The notes under the pieces were generated by a model. The model was given only the letters and a program-made list of their open reading frames with translations, was not told the origin of the DNA and searched no databases. Positions 1 through 6,735 of a DNA stretch of 19,811 bases are shown one piece after another. The stretch comes from JAMCRM01 sp041685075. Lineage in GTDB: Bacteria > Acidobacteriota > Terriglobia > Bryobacterales > Bryobacteraceae. The DNA lies in NCBI GenBank assembly GCA_041685075.1, contig JAWLGN010000075.1:1-19811 (forward strand), given 5' to 3'. The position numbers and the translations under genes are program-made. Numbering within the stretch: position 1 is the first letter of the stretch; every line of letters begins with the position of its first letter.

Positions 1-170
1 GGCGCGGCCAGCGGGTGCGTCTTCGCCTGGTAGGCCAGCCACAGCCCGGCCACCGTCACCACCGAGACGGCCAGCAGCCAGGGCAGTTCGTAACCTCGCA
101 CGCCGCGGCGCGGCACCAGCGAGGCGCGCGAACGCCGGCGATCCGCGGCCGAGGAACGCGTTACCGCCAC
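1..170 (-). CDS. Membrane protein, N-terminal part only (possibly FtsW/RodA-like)
   Basis: A reading frame starts with GTG at 170-168 and runs off the left edge of the window after 56 codons. The first ~28 residues are rich in Arg and Ser, and a hydrophobic segment (about residues 30-47, beginning ELPWLLAVSVV) looks like a first transmembrane helix. The start is 7 nt past the stop of the methyltransferase gene, with an AGGGG upstream, so it is the last visible gene of the kinase/phosphatase/FHA operon. In actinobacteria the equivalent fhaA-fhaB-pstP cluster continues into rodA and pbpA, and this is the only reason for suggesting an FtsW/RodA (SEDS) protein. The visible residues themselves are not diagnostic. 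Existence of the gene is fairly sure; identity is a guess. Confidence 0.55.
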   Translation of the reverse strand, partial: MAVTRSSAADRRRSRASLVPRRGVRGYELPWLLAVSVVTVAGLWLAYQAKTHPLAA

Positions 171-177
171 CGCGCTT

Positions 178-858
178 TCACCCCTTCTTGAAGAACCATA
201 GCCAGAAACGTTCCTCTCCCGCGCCCACCAGGTAGCGGGCCTCGAAGCCGCAGCGGTCCGCGATGGCGCGCATCTCCGCTTCGCTCATGGGCGCTCCCAG
301 CCAGGTATCGAGTTCATCGGTCTCGATGCCGAGGTATCCCTGGACCTCGAACTTGAAGAGACCGCCGGCGCGCAGGCGCCTCCCCACCTCGGCGATGTAG
401 TTTTCGATCACCGCTTTGCTGGGGATGTGATGGAAGACGCAGGTGGAAAAAGCGAAATCGAAGATGCGATCTCCCAGCACCGCCAAATCCGCGCCGTTGT
501 TTTGATGGATGCAGGCATGGGGAAGATCCGCCACGGCTGCGCGGGCCAGCCTTACCATCTCTCCGCTCACGTCCACCGCGTGGACCTCGCCGAACAGTTC
601 CGCCAGCGCGCGGGTCACGCGTCCCGCCCCGCAGCCGATCTCCAGCACCGCCATCTCTTTCGGGTCTCTGCCCTGGCAGATGTTGACCATATCGGTGAGG
701 ATCAGCTCCGCGACGGTCTGCTCGCCGGATTGAAGGAACTCCTGCTCGGACCAGTCCTCCCGGCAGTTGGCGATGTAGAAACGAGGGTTCTCGCCGGCGC
801 GCCGGTCCCAGTCCGCCTGCATTCTGCCCAGCAGCGACTTGAATGGTGAATGCTTCAT
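178..858 (-). CDS. Class I SAM-dependent methyltransferase
   Basis: This 226-aa protein has a class I (Rossmann) methyltransferase core. Motif I is VLEIGCGAG at residues 71-79, the acidic end of strand 2 is AVDVSGEM around residues 94-101, and a post-motif FDFAFSTCVFHHI lies around 133-145. A 'RRLRAGGLFKFEV' strand follows, typical of the methyltransferase 11/25 type. The substrate cannot be told. The ATG overlaps the TGA of the kinase gene (ATGA, 858-855), so it is translationally coupled to the signalling operon, and the next gene begins 7 nt after its stop. A methyltransferase is not a standard member of fha-pstP-pknB clusters, so it may modify an envelope or signalling component, but this is only context. 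Confidence 0.88.
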   Translation of the reverse strand: MKHSPFKSLLGRMQADWDRRAGENPRFYIANCREDWSEQEFLQSGEQTVAELILTDMVNICQGRDPKEMAVLEIGCGAGRVTRALAELFGEVHAVDVSGEMVRLARAAVADLPHACIHQNNGADLAVLGDRIFDFAFSTCVFHHIPSKAVIENYIAEVGRRLRAGGLFKFEVQGYLGIETDELDTWLGAPMSEAEMRAIADRCGFEARYLVGAGEERFWLWFFKKG

Positions 859-2717
859 GGAGTTGGTGTTGGAGGCGCGGATGTTGCTGGCGGCACGGAT
901 GCTGTTGCTGGCGGCGGCAACAATTGCCCCCGCAGCATGGCCAGCCGCGCCTGCACCTGCTCGCGGCCGAGATAGATACGGCGCAGCATGGCTACGGAGT
1001 TTCCATAGGGCACGACTTCCTGGTAGAGGCTCTCGGCGTGGGCGTAATCGGCATCGGCGCGCTGCCAGTACTCCTGCTCCTGCGGCAGGCCGGCGGCCTT
1101 GTTGGCCTCCCGCACCCAGGCGTCGGCGCGGTCGTTGTATCCGTCGGCAATCAAGGCCCTGACGCGTTTGCTGGGGCGGTAGCCGTGGCGCTGGGCCTCC
1201 TTCAATTCCTGCTCCGCTTTCTCCACGTCTTTGGCGCCGTAAACGTAGAGGTGCACCAGCCCGAGATAGGGGTCCGGCGAGCGCGAGGCCAGCCGCTTGG
1301 CTTCTTCGAAACGCTCGCGCGCCTCGCGCATCGTGCGGCTGTTGCGGCCGCCGGCGTTGATGCGGCGGATATGGCCTTCCGCCACCCGCAGCTTGGCGCG
1401 AATCTCGTCATTACCGGGGTCGACTTCGAGCGCCCGCATGAGCGCCGTGCGGGCGCGTTCCCAATCGCGCTCGTAGACCGAGACGACATCGGACTCGCGG
1501 TACTCGGCCAGCACGCGGTCGGCCGCCGTCACCATGCGGGCCGTGATGGCGCGGCGCACTCCCGAAAGATTCATCGGCAGATGCGTGCGGGCCACCAGGT
1601 TCTGGTAACGCTCCCAGGCGGTATCCACGTCGATGCGCTCCAACTCGACGTCCGCGCGCAGGGCGTTGGCCTCCTTCCAGGTGCGCATCTCGAGCCAGAA
1701 GCCCAGGGCCAAGGCGCTGAACACCACCAGCCAGACCACCGGTGCGATGTTGCGGCGCCGGCGCCGGGATGGAGGCTGCGGCGCCCCTGCGGGCGGAGGT
1801 GTGGTGCGGCGAGTGGCTTCGTCGTCCTCCAACGCGGGAGCGGTGGTGCGACGCGTAGCCTCGGGGTCCATCTCCGGTATCTCGAGCCGTCCTTCGCGCC
1901 AGGCGAGCAGATCGGCCTCCAACTCGGCCGGCCGCCGGTAGCGGTACTGCGGCTGCGGCGCGAGCGCGCGCGCCAGAATTTCCCGCAGCCCCGGCGGCAG
2001 CTCCTGGATGCCCGGCAGCAGCGCATGGTAGTTGCGAATCTCGGCTTCCAGCCGGGCGATGCTTTCGGCGCGGAAATAGGGCACGCCCCGCAGCATTTCA
2101 TAAAGCACCACCGCCACGCTCCACAGGTCCGAAGCCGCGTCCACCTCGCCGCTGTTCAAGCGCTCTGGCGAAGAGTAGGGGATGCTGCCGAACTGGTTGC
2201 GGGTGAAGTTGCGCGTGGCCGAAAGCGCCTTGGCGATGCCGAAGTCCAGCACTTTCACGCGCCCGTCGGGGGTGAGCCGGATATTGCGCGGCTTCAGGTC
2301 GCCGTGCACGATGCCGTGGCCGTCCAGCGATTCCGCGCTGGCCAGCACGCCGCAGAGTTCCAGCGCCACCGCCACGGCGCGCCACGCCGGCAGGGGGCCC
2401 TGGGCCAGGATCTAGGAGAGGTCCTGTCCCTCGACGTACTCCATGGCGATGTAGAAGTAGCCGTCGCGCTCCCCGGCCTCGTGGATACGCGCCACGCGCG
2501 CGTCTTCTTCTCCCAGGCGCTCTTGCAGTTCCGCGCCGCGGCGCTCGGCTTCGAGCACTTCGCGGCTGTCCTGGTCGGCGGCGATATCGATGAGTTTGAG
2601 CGCCACGCGGCGCCCCTCTTTCACGTCCTCGGCCAGGTAGACGCGGCCCATGCCGCCCCCGAGCAGCTTGGATACGATTCTGTATTTGCCGAACGTCGCG
2701 GGTTGCATGAGGCTCAC
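855..2717 (-). pseudogene. PknB-like Ser/Thr kinase, interrupted by an in-frame TAG
   Basis: This frame would encode a 620-residue transmembrane Hanks-type kinase, but codon 102 is TAG (2414-2412). The 101-aa front part holds the Gly-rich loop (GGGMGRVY, residues 20-27) and the ATP-binding Lys41 in VALK. The back part, in the same frame, holds the catalytic loop HGDLKPRN (138-145; a Gly where RD kinases have Arg), DFG (158-160) and the SPE of the activation segment. A Thr-rich linker with EATRRTT twice follows, then an Arg-rich stop and TM helix near 323-343, and a helical, TPR-like outer domain. The start is GTG at 2717, overlapping the phosphatase stop (GTGA). Neither half alone holds a complete kinase fold. 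Either the gene is freshly dead or the TAG is a sequencing or assembly error (CAG, Gln, would fit). All kinase motifs are otherwise intact. Confidence 0.85.
2412..2414 (-). other. In-frame amber stop inside the kinase domain
   Basis: On the minus strand the codons read GAC CTC TCC TAG ATC CTG GCC CAG. They stay in one frame on both sides, and the second open segment is an exact multiple of three away. The stop falls just after the hinge region (MEYVEGQDLS), where related kinases usually have a residue such as Q, E or K followed by ILA. A single C-to-T change from CAG would create it. Confidence 0.9.
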
Positions 2718-4267
2718 TTAGGAATTACGCGCACCTTGCGGCGCGCGGTTCCCTGCCAGCCGAAGAGATTGCGCTCCAGCACGGCATTATCGATTCCGGG
2801 GGCGGGCGCCCAGATGGCCTCGGCGCCGTCGCCCAGAAACGTGTTGTCTTCGAGCACCGGGGCGGCGTCGTCGTGGATTTCGAGCGCCGGACGCGCCATG
2901 GCCCCCTTGCCGCTGCCGCCGATGACGTTGCGGGCCAGGCGCGGTGCGGCGCGGTCGCGCAACACGATGCCCGCCCCGGCGTTACCCACCACCTGGCTGG
3001 ATACGATCACCGGCGCCGCATCTCCCAGCACTTCGATGCCCGCGCTGCTGGCCCCGGAGATGACAAGGTTCTCGAGTTCGGGTGAAGCGTCCCGCACCTG
3101 CACCCCTACGGCCATGGGGGAGCGGTTGTCGCCCGCGATGCGGAAGCCGGCGATGCTTCCCTTGCGCACGCCTTCCACCAGCACCGCCATGCCGCCGCCC
3201 GCGGCCCGCAGCACGGCGGCGTGCGGTTCGCGGCTTACCAGCGCGACCCCTTCTTTGGCGCGCACGAGTTCGCGGTACTCGCCGGGCGCGACCAGCACGG
3301 TATCGCCTGGGCGAGCCTTTTCGAGCACGATCGAGATGGTGGCGCCGTCGCTCTCCGGCGTGGCCCCCACGGTCCAGGTGCGCGGCCCCTCGATGGGCGG
3401 TGGCGTCTGCGCGCGCTGCCAGCGGTCCGCTCCCCATACGCCCAACAGCGCCAGCGCCGCGCCGTAGAGCAGAAACGCGCCGCGGCCGGTTGTCCAGCGC
3501 CGTGCTGCGGGACCCGTTGCGGCGCCGTACTGGGGCCCCGCCACCAGCACGGCGGTGATGTTGTCCTTGCCCCCTTCCTTATTGGCCGCTTCGATCAGGG
3601 CCGCCACGGCCTCCCGCGGGTCGGCGGCGTGGTGTTCGGCGGTCTCCCGGATGCGCGCCGCCGGTACCAGGTCGGTCAGGCCATCGCTCGCTAGCAGCAA
3701 GGCGCGGTCCGGCGCGAGCGGCACCTCGTAGAGATCGATGAAGTCGGCGTCGTCGGGACGGTGCGGCGCCGAGCCCACGTCCCGGTAGACCTCGTTGCGC
3801 CGTGGGTGCCGCATGGCCTCCTGTTCGGTGAGTTCGCCGCGGTCCTCGCGCTCCCCTACGGGCGAGTGGTCGCGCGTGATCTTCTGAATCTTCCCGGGCT
3901 CCAGCAGGTAAAGGCGGGTATCGCCCACGTGCCCCACGGTGGCACGGCCGTTCTCCATCACCGCCACCGTGAGCACGCATGCCATGCCTTCCCACTCGGG
4001 GTTCGCACGCGCCGCCTCGTAGATCTCGTTGTTGGCCACCGCGATGGCTTCGCGGATGCGGTCGGCCGTGCTGCCGGTGCGCCGTTCCAGCCGCGCCCGC
4101 AGCATTTTGACCGCGATCTCCGCGGCCTGCTCTCCGGCTGCCTGCCCGCCCATCCCGTCCACCACGGCATAGATGCCGGCGGCGGGATCGCACAGGTAGC
4201 GGTCCTCGTTGTTGCCGCGCTTGCGGCCGGTGTCGCTGGCCGCGGCGTGCCGGAAGTTGCCACCCAT
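2714..4267 (-). CDS. PP2C-family phosphatase with membrane anchor and beta-helix domain
   Basis: This 517-aa protein begins with a PstP/Stp1-type PP2C domain (residues ~5-243) that would remove phosphate from Ser/Thr in the cytoplasm. Metal-site motifs are present: NNED at 19-22, VVDGMGG with Asp37, GDTRLY near 115-120, LLASDG with Asp195, and DNITAV with Asp235. A hydrophobic segment at ~264-280 should cross the membrane. The remaining ~230 residues contain PGDTVLVAPGEY and repeated short strands such as 'GIEVLGDAAPVIVSSQVVGN', which is the pattern of a right-handed parallel beta-helix (pectin-lyase/NosD-like). The ATG lies 1 nt past the small membrane gene, and its TGA overlaps the kinase start. 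It should counter the kinase. An outer beta-helix on a PP2C enzyme is unusual. Confidence 0.92.
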   Translation of the reverse strand: MGGNFRHAAASDTGRKRGNNEDRYLCDPAAGIYAVVDGMGGQAAGEQAAEIAVKMLRARLERRTGSTADRIREAIAVANNEIYEAARANPEWEGMACVLTVAVMENGRATVGHVGDTRLYLLEPGKIQKITRDHSPVGEREDRGELTEQEAMRHPRRNEVYRDVGSAPHRPDDADFIDLYEVPLAPDRALLLASDGLTDLVPAARIRETAEHHAADPREAVAALIEAANKEGGKDNITAVLVAGPQYGAATGPAARRWTTGRGAFLLYGAALALLGVWGADRWQRAQTPPPIEGPRTWTVGATPESDGATISIVLEKARPGDTVLVAPGEYRELVRAKEGVALVSREPHAAVLRAAGGGMAVLVEGVRKGSIAGFRIAGDNRSPMAVGVQVRDASPELENLVISGASSAGIEVLGDAAPVIVSSQVVGNAGAGIVLRDRAAPRLARNVIGGSGKGAMARPALEIHDDAAPVLEDNTFLGDGAEAIWAPAPGIDNAVLERNLFGWQGTARRKVRVIPK

Positions 4268-4268
4268 G

Positions 4269-4367
4269 CTAGCGGCGCCTCCGAACCACGTGGACGTAGA
4301 AGTACGTCGCCGCCAGCAGCACCAGCGCCGCTAGCAACGCCAGGCGGGCATGAAACAACGCGGTCAT
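4269..4367 (-). CDS. Small single-pass membrane protein (32 aa)
   Basis: A 33-codon frame runs from ATG at 4367-4365 to TAG at 4271-4269. The ATG overlaps the FHA gene's stop (ATGA), and its stop is one base before the phosphatase ATG, so it fills the gap exactly. The product starts MTALFHAR, has one hydrophobic stretch (about residues 9-28, rich in Leu and Ala, ending TYFYVHVV) and ends in four arginines, which predicts the C-terminus inside. Its spacing strongly suggests real translation in the operon. It has no recognisable family. Its position matches that of fhaB in actinobacteria, whose product also has an N-terminal membrane helix, so it might be an anchor for FHA or phosphatase partners. 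That role is inference. Confidence 0.68.
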   Translation of the reverse strand: MTALFHARLALLAALVLLAATYFYVHVVRRRR

Positions 4368-5218
4368 GCGGTTTGCTCGAACTCCAGGTAGACCACTCCG
4401 GCCAGCCCGATGCGCGCCTTGGCCGGCAGCGGTGTTTCGACGTTCTTATCCTCGGTCCGGCCGCCGGCGGTAACCAGGCTCGAAGGCACCGGTTTGCCGT
4501 TCACCGTGGTGCCGAACTGGCTCACGTCCTTGAGGTAGAAGCGCCCGGAGGCGGGGTCGCGCCGGATGCGGCAGTGTTCGCGCGAAACATCCGGTGCGGT
4601 GTCCAGCCGCAGATCCACCCAGTAAGCCTTGCCGCCGCGCCCGATCACCACCTGGTTGGTGGTCACGGGAAACTCGTGCTGCCCGCCGCCGTCCTGGTAG
4701 CGGATGCGCGCGAAGACCGGCCCGGTCTGCGGCGCCGGCTCCTCGCGGGTGGTCCGTTCGCCGGCGGCATCGCGTTTAGTGATCCGGCGCGTCATCGCCC
4801 CGGCGTACTCCGGCTTGGCAGGCGCGCCCAACGCCGAGTAGATCTCGATATCGCCGCGCTCGAGCCGCCCTTCGGCGTCGGGGAAGAACTCAATGGTCCA
4901 GTCGCCGGCGATGATCTTGTACTCGGTGCGGGGGCCCGACCCGGCCAGGCGGTCGAGCAGGCCGGGTGGCCGGTTCCACTCCTCCAGCCGTTCGCTCAGC
5001 ACGCGCCGGATCTCGTCGGTCAGTACGGGCAGGGCGCCGCGGATCGGTTCGTAATCCTCCGGATGCAGGTAAACGCGAAAGACCGCCGGCACGAGGGTGG
5101 TGTAGCGGATCCGGAACAGGCCCGCTTCCATGTTGCGGGCGATTTCCGAAACGATCTCTTCGCCGGTGACGCGGGGCTCCGCGCCCGGCATAGGCTCGGG
5201 CATTTCGATCACTCTCAT
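4364..5218 (-). CDS. FHA-domain protein with DUF3662-like N-terminus (FhaA type)
   Basis: This 284-aa cytoplasmic protein resembles FhaA. Residues ~17-130 look like the DUF3662/FhaA N-terminal domain (FRVYLHPEDYEPIRG, then a long helix and GDWTIEFFPD). A charged, Thr-containing linker (~135-165) follows, and the FHA domain is at ~170-282. Phospho-threonine-reading residues are visible: IGR at 192-194, SREH at 212-215 and VNG at 239-241. It would read phospho-Thr made by the kinase in this operon. I chose ATG 5218; a longer reading from TTG at 5272 would overlap the start of the divergent gene and has no ribosome site. Only a weak GGCAG precedes ATG 5218. It is the first gene of the operon. 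Confidence 0.9.
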   Translation of the reverse strand: MRVIEMPEPMPGAEPRVTGEEIVSEIARNMEAGLFRIRYTTLVPAVFRVYLHPEDYEPIRGALPVLTDEIRRVLSERLEEWNRPPGLLDRLAGSGPRTEYKIIAGDWTIEFFPDAEGRLERGDIEIYSALGAPAKPEYAGAMTRRITKRDAAGERTTREEPAPQTGPVFARIRYQDGGGQHEFPVTTNQVVIGRGGKAYWVDLRLDTAPDVSREHCRIRRDPASGRFYLKDVSQFGTTVNGKPVPSSLVTAGGRTEDKNVETPLPAKARIGLAGVVYLEFEQTA

Positions 5219-5266
5219 TGTAGCTGCCGCGATTGGATTAGAATGTGTCGGCACGGAGATGCCCTT
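5219..5266. promoter_or_regulatory. Divergent promoter region with overlapping -10 elements
   Basis: Only 48 bases separate the FHA gene (minus) and the isomerase-like gene (plus). The minus strand reads TCTAAT at 5242-5237 and the plus strand reads TAGAAT at 5239-5244. Each matches five of six bases of TATAAT, and they share four positions. The -35 matches are poor on both strands. For the plus gene a GGAG at 5255-5258 sits 8 nt before its ATG. Two polymerases could not bind both -10 sites at once. Confidence 0.4.
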
Positions 5267-6691
5267 ATGCAATTATGCAATTTGAGCACCAGACGCCGAT
5301 TTCTCCTCACCGGCGGTGCCGCCGCAGCCTCCCTGTTCGCCCAGCGGGTGGTTGAGCGGCGCATCGCGCCTGCGGGTCCCGGGGCCGCCTACACCCCCGT
5401 AGTGAAAGCCGCCTTCGTGCGGCGCAAGGGCGACTACGGCATGCTCTGGCCGGGAGCTATTTACGACGGCGCGGCGGCGCTGGCCAGGTATCGCCGCGCC
5501 TCGCAGGAGGCGGCGCGCGAGCTGGGCATCCGGCTCGACCTGCGGCCCGAACCCATCTACACCTCCGCCGAGGCCGGCCAGTGGCTCGCCGCCGCGCGCG
5601 CCGAACGGCCCGACGGCCTTTTCCTGATCCTGCTGGACCGCCAGCAGCACGCCTGGCCCACCGCCGTCAACGCTGCCGATACTGGCATGCCGACCGTCAT
5701 CTTTGCTCCCATCGGAGCAGCCTTTACCACCAATACCGCCGCGCTGGCTCATCGCGAGGGCGTCTTCATCGCCTCTACCGACGATTTTCGCCAGGCCGCC
5801 TTCGGGCTCCGGATGCTGCGCGCCCGGGCCCGGCTGCGCGAGATGCGCTTCATCGTATTGCAAGGCAAGGAGCGGAAGGACGTGGAACTGGCGCCCTTCG
5901 GCACCAAATTGCGCTACATTCCCGCGCGCGAATTTCTCGATCAGTACGAGCGCACGCCGTTGACCGACGAGGTGCGCGAGCTGGCACGGGAGCGTATCCG
6001 CGGAGCCACGCGTGTCTCCGGACCCACAGAGCAGGACGTGATCAACGGCGTGAAATCCTACGTGGTGGCGCGCGGATTCCTGGAGCGCGAACAGGGCGAC
6101 GGCATCACCATGGACTGCCTTGGCGCCCTGGGCGGCACCCGGGTGAGCCTGCCGTGCATCGCCTGGTCCACCATGCTCGACCACGGCATTCCCGCCGCCT
6201 GCGAGGCCGACCTCGGCGCGGCCCTTACCCACGCGCTGGTGCAGTTCCTCTTCGACCGCCCCGGTTTTCAGCAGGACCCCGTGCCCGAAACCGCCCGGGA
6301 GTGCCTCATCGGCGCGCACTGCACCTGCCCCACTCGGCTGGCTGGATTCGACCGCCCGCCCGAGCCCTACCACCTCTCCCACCACCACGGACGGCGCGAC
6401 GCCGTACCCGTGCCCCGCTGGCGCGTGGGCCAGCGCGTCACCGTGGCGGATATCCAGGCTCGCGGCCGCCTGATGGCGAATCCCCCCATGGTGATCTCGG
6501 CGGGCACGGTGGTGGACAATATCGCGGTGCCTCCCGCCGGCGGCTGCGTGGTTTCCGTCATGGTGCAGCTCGACGGCGTGCGGGACCTGCTCGACTACCC
6601 CGGCTTCCACCAGATCTTCTTCTACGGCGACCACAAGCGCGACCTGGCTGCCTACTGCCGCCTGGCCGGCATCCCTCAACAGGTGGTGTGA
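5267..6691 (+). CDS. Tat-exported L-fucose/L-arabinose isomerase-like protein
   Basis: This 474-aa protein begins with a twin-arginine signal: LSTRRRFLLTGG at residues 6-17, then an Ala-rich stretch ending SLFAQ. The rest is like the sugar isomerases of the FucI/AraA superfamily, which interconvert aldoses and ketoses using a divalent metal. The segment GDGITMDCLGALGG (277-290), the following CEADLGAAL (Glu313, Asp315) and the late GAHCTCPT (His351) correspond to the metal-site region and C-terminal barrel of that superfamily. Assigning individual ligands is tentative. ATG 5267 is supported by GGAG eight bases upstream. Classical isomerases work in the cytoplasm, so the Tat signal is odd. It may act on periplasmic sugars, or may be a non-isomerase relative. 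Confidence 0.8.
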   Translation: MQLCNLSTRRRFLLTGGAAAASLFAQRVVERRIAPAGPGAAYTPVVKAAFVRRKGDYGMLWPGAIYDGAAALARYRRASQEAARELGIRLDLRPEPIYTSAEAGQWLAAARAERPDGLFLILLDRQQHAWPTAVNAADTGMPTVIFAPIGAAFTTNTAALAHREGVFIASTDDFRQAAFGLRMLRARARLREMRFIVLQGKERKDVELAPFGTKLRYIPAREFLDQYERTPLTDEVRELARERIRGATRVSGPTEQDVINGVKSYVVARGFLEREQGDGITMDCLGALGGTRVSLPCIAWSTMLDHGIPAACEADLGAALTHALVQFLFDRPGFQQDPVPETARECLIGAHCTCPTRLAGFDRPPEPYHLSHHHGRRDAVPVPRWRVGQRVTVADIQARGRLMANPPMVISAGTVVDNIAVPPAGGCVVSVMVQLDGVRDLLDYPGFHQIFFYGDHKRDLAAYCRLAGIPQQVV

Positions 6692-6700
6692 CTTAGGTCA
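6689..6700. promoter_or_regulatory. Possible FNR/DNR-type operator
   Basis: TGAC TTAG GTCA is a perfect dyad with the TGA-N6-TCA spacing used by the CRP/FNR family, and the TTGAC-N4-GTCAA variant resembles NO-sensing DNR/NnrR sites. Its centre is 41.5 bases upstream of the GTG at 6736, and it overlaps the stop codon of the preceding gene. DUF438 hemerythrin and DUF2249 genes in other bacteria are often under such regulators. Only one copy is present in the window, so chance cannot be excluded. Confidence 0.38.
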
Positions 6701-6735
6701 TAGGCGCGGTGGCGGCGCGTTGTTAGCGTGGATGC

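Noticed and set aside
2098..2375. A separate functional gene starting at GTG 2375
   Set aside because: It lacks the kinase N-lobe and any ribosome site and is in frame with the front part; it is better read as the back half of one interrupted gene.
843..3467. 874-codon plus-strand open frame
   Set aside because: It is antisense to the kinase and phosphatase genes, whose conserved motifs are on the minus strand; its translation has no recognisable domain.
3761..5266. Long plus-strand open frame ahead of the isomerase-like gene
   Set aside because: It is the antisense of the PP2C and FHA genes, kept open by high GC; only the part from ATG 5267 has domain support and a ribosome site.
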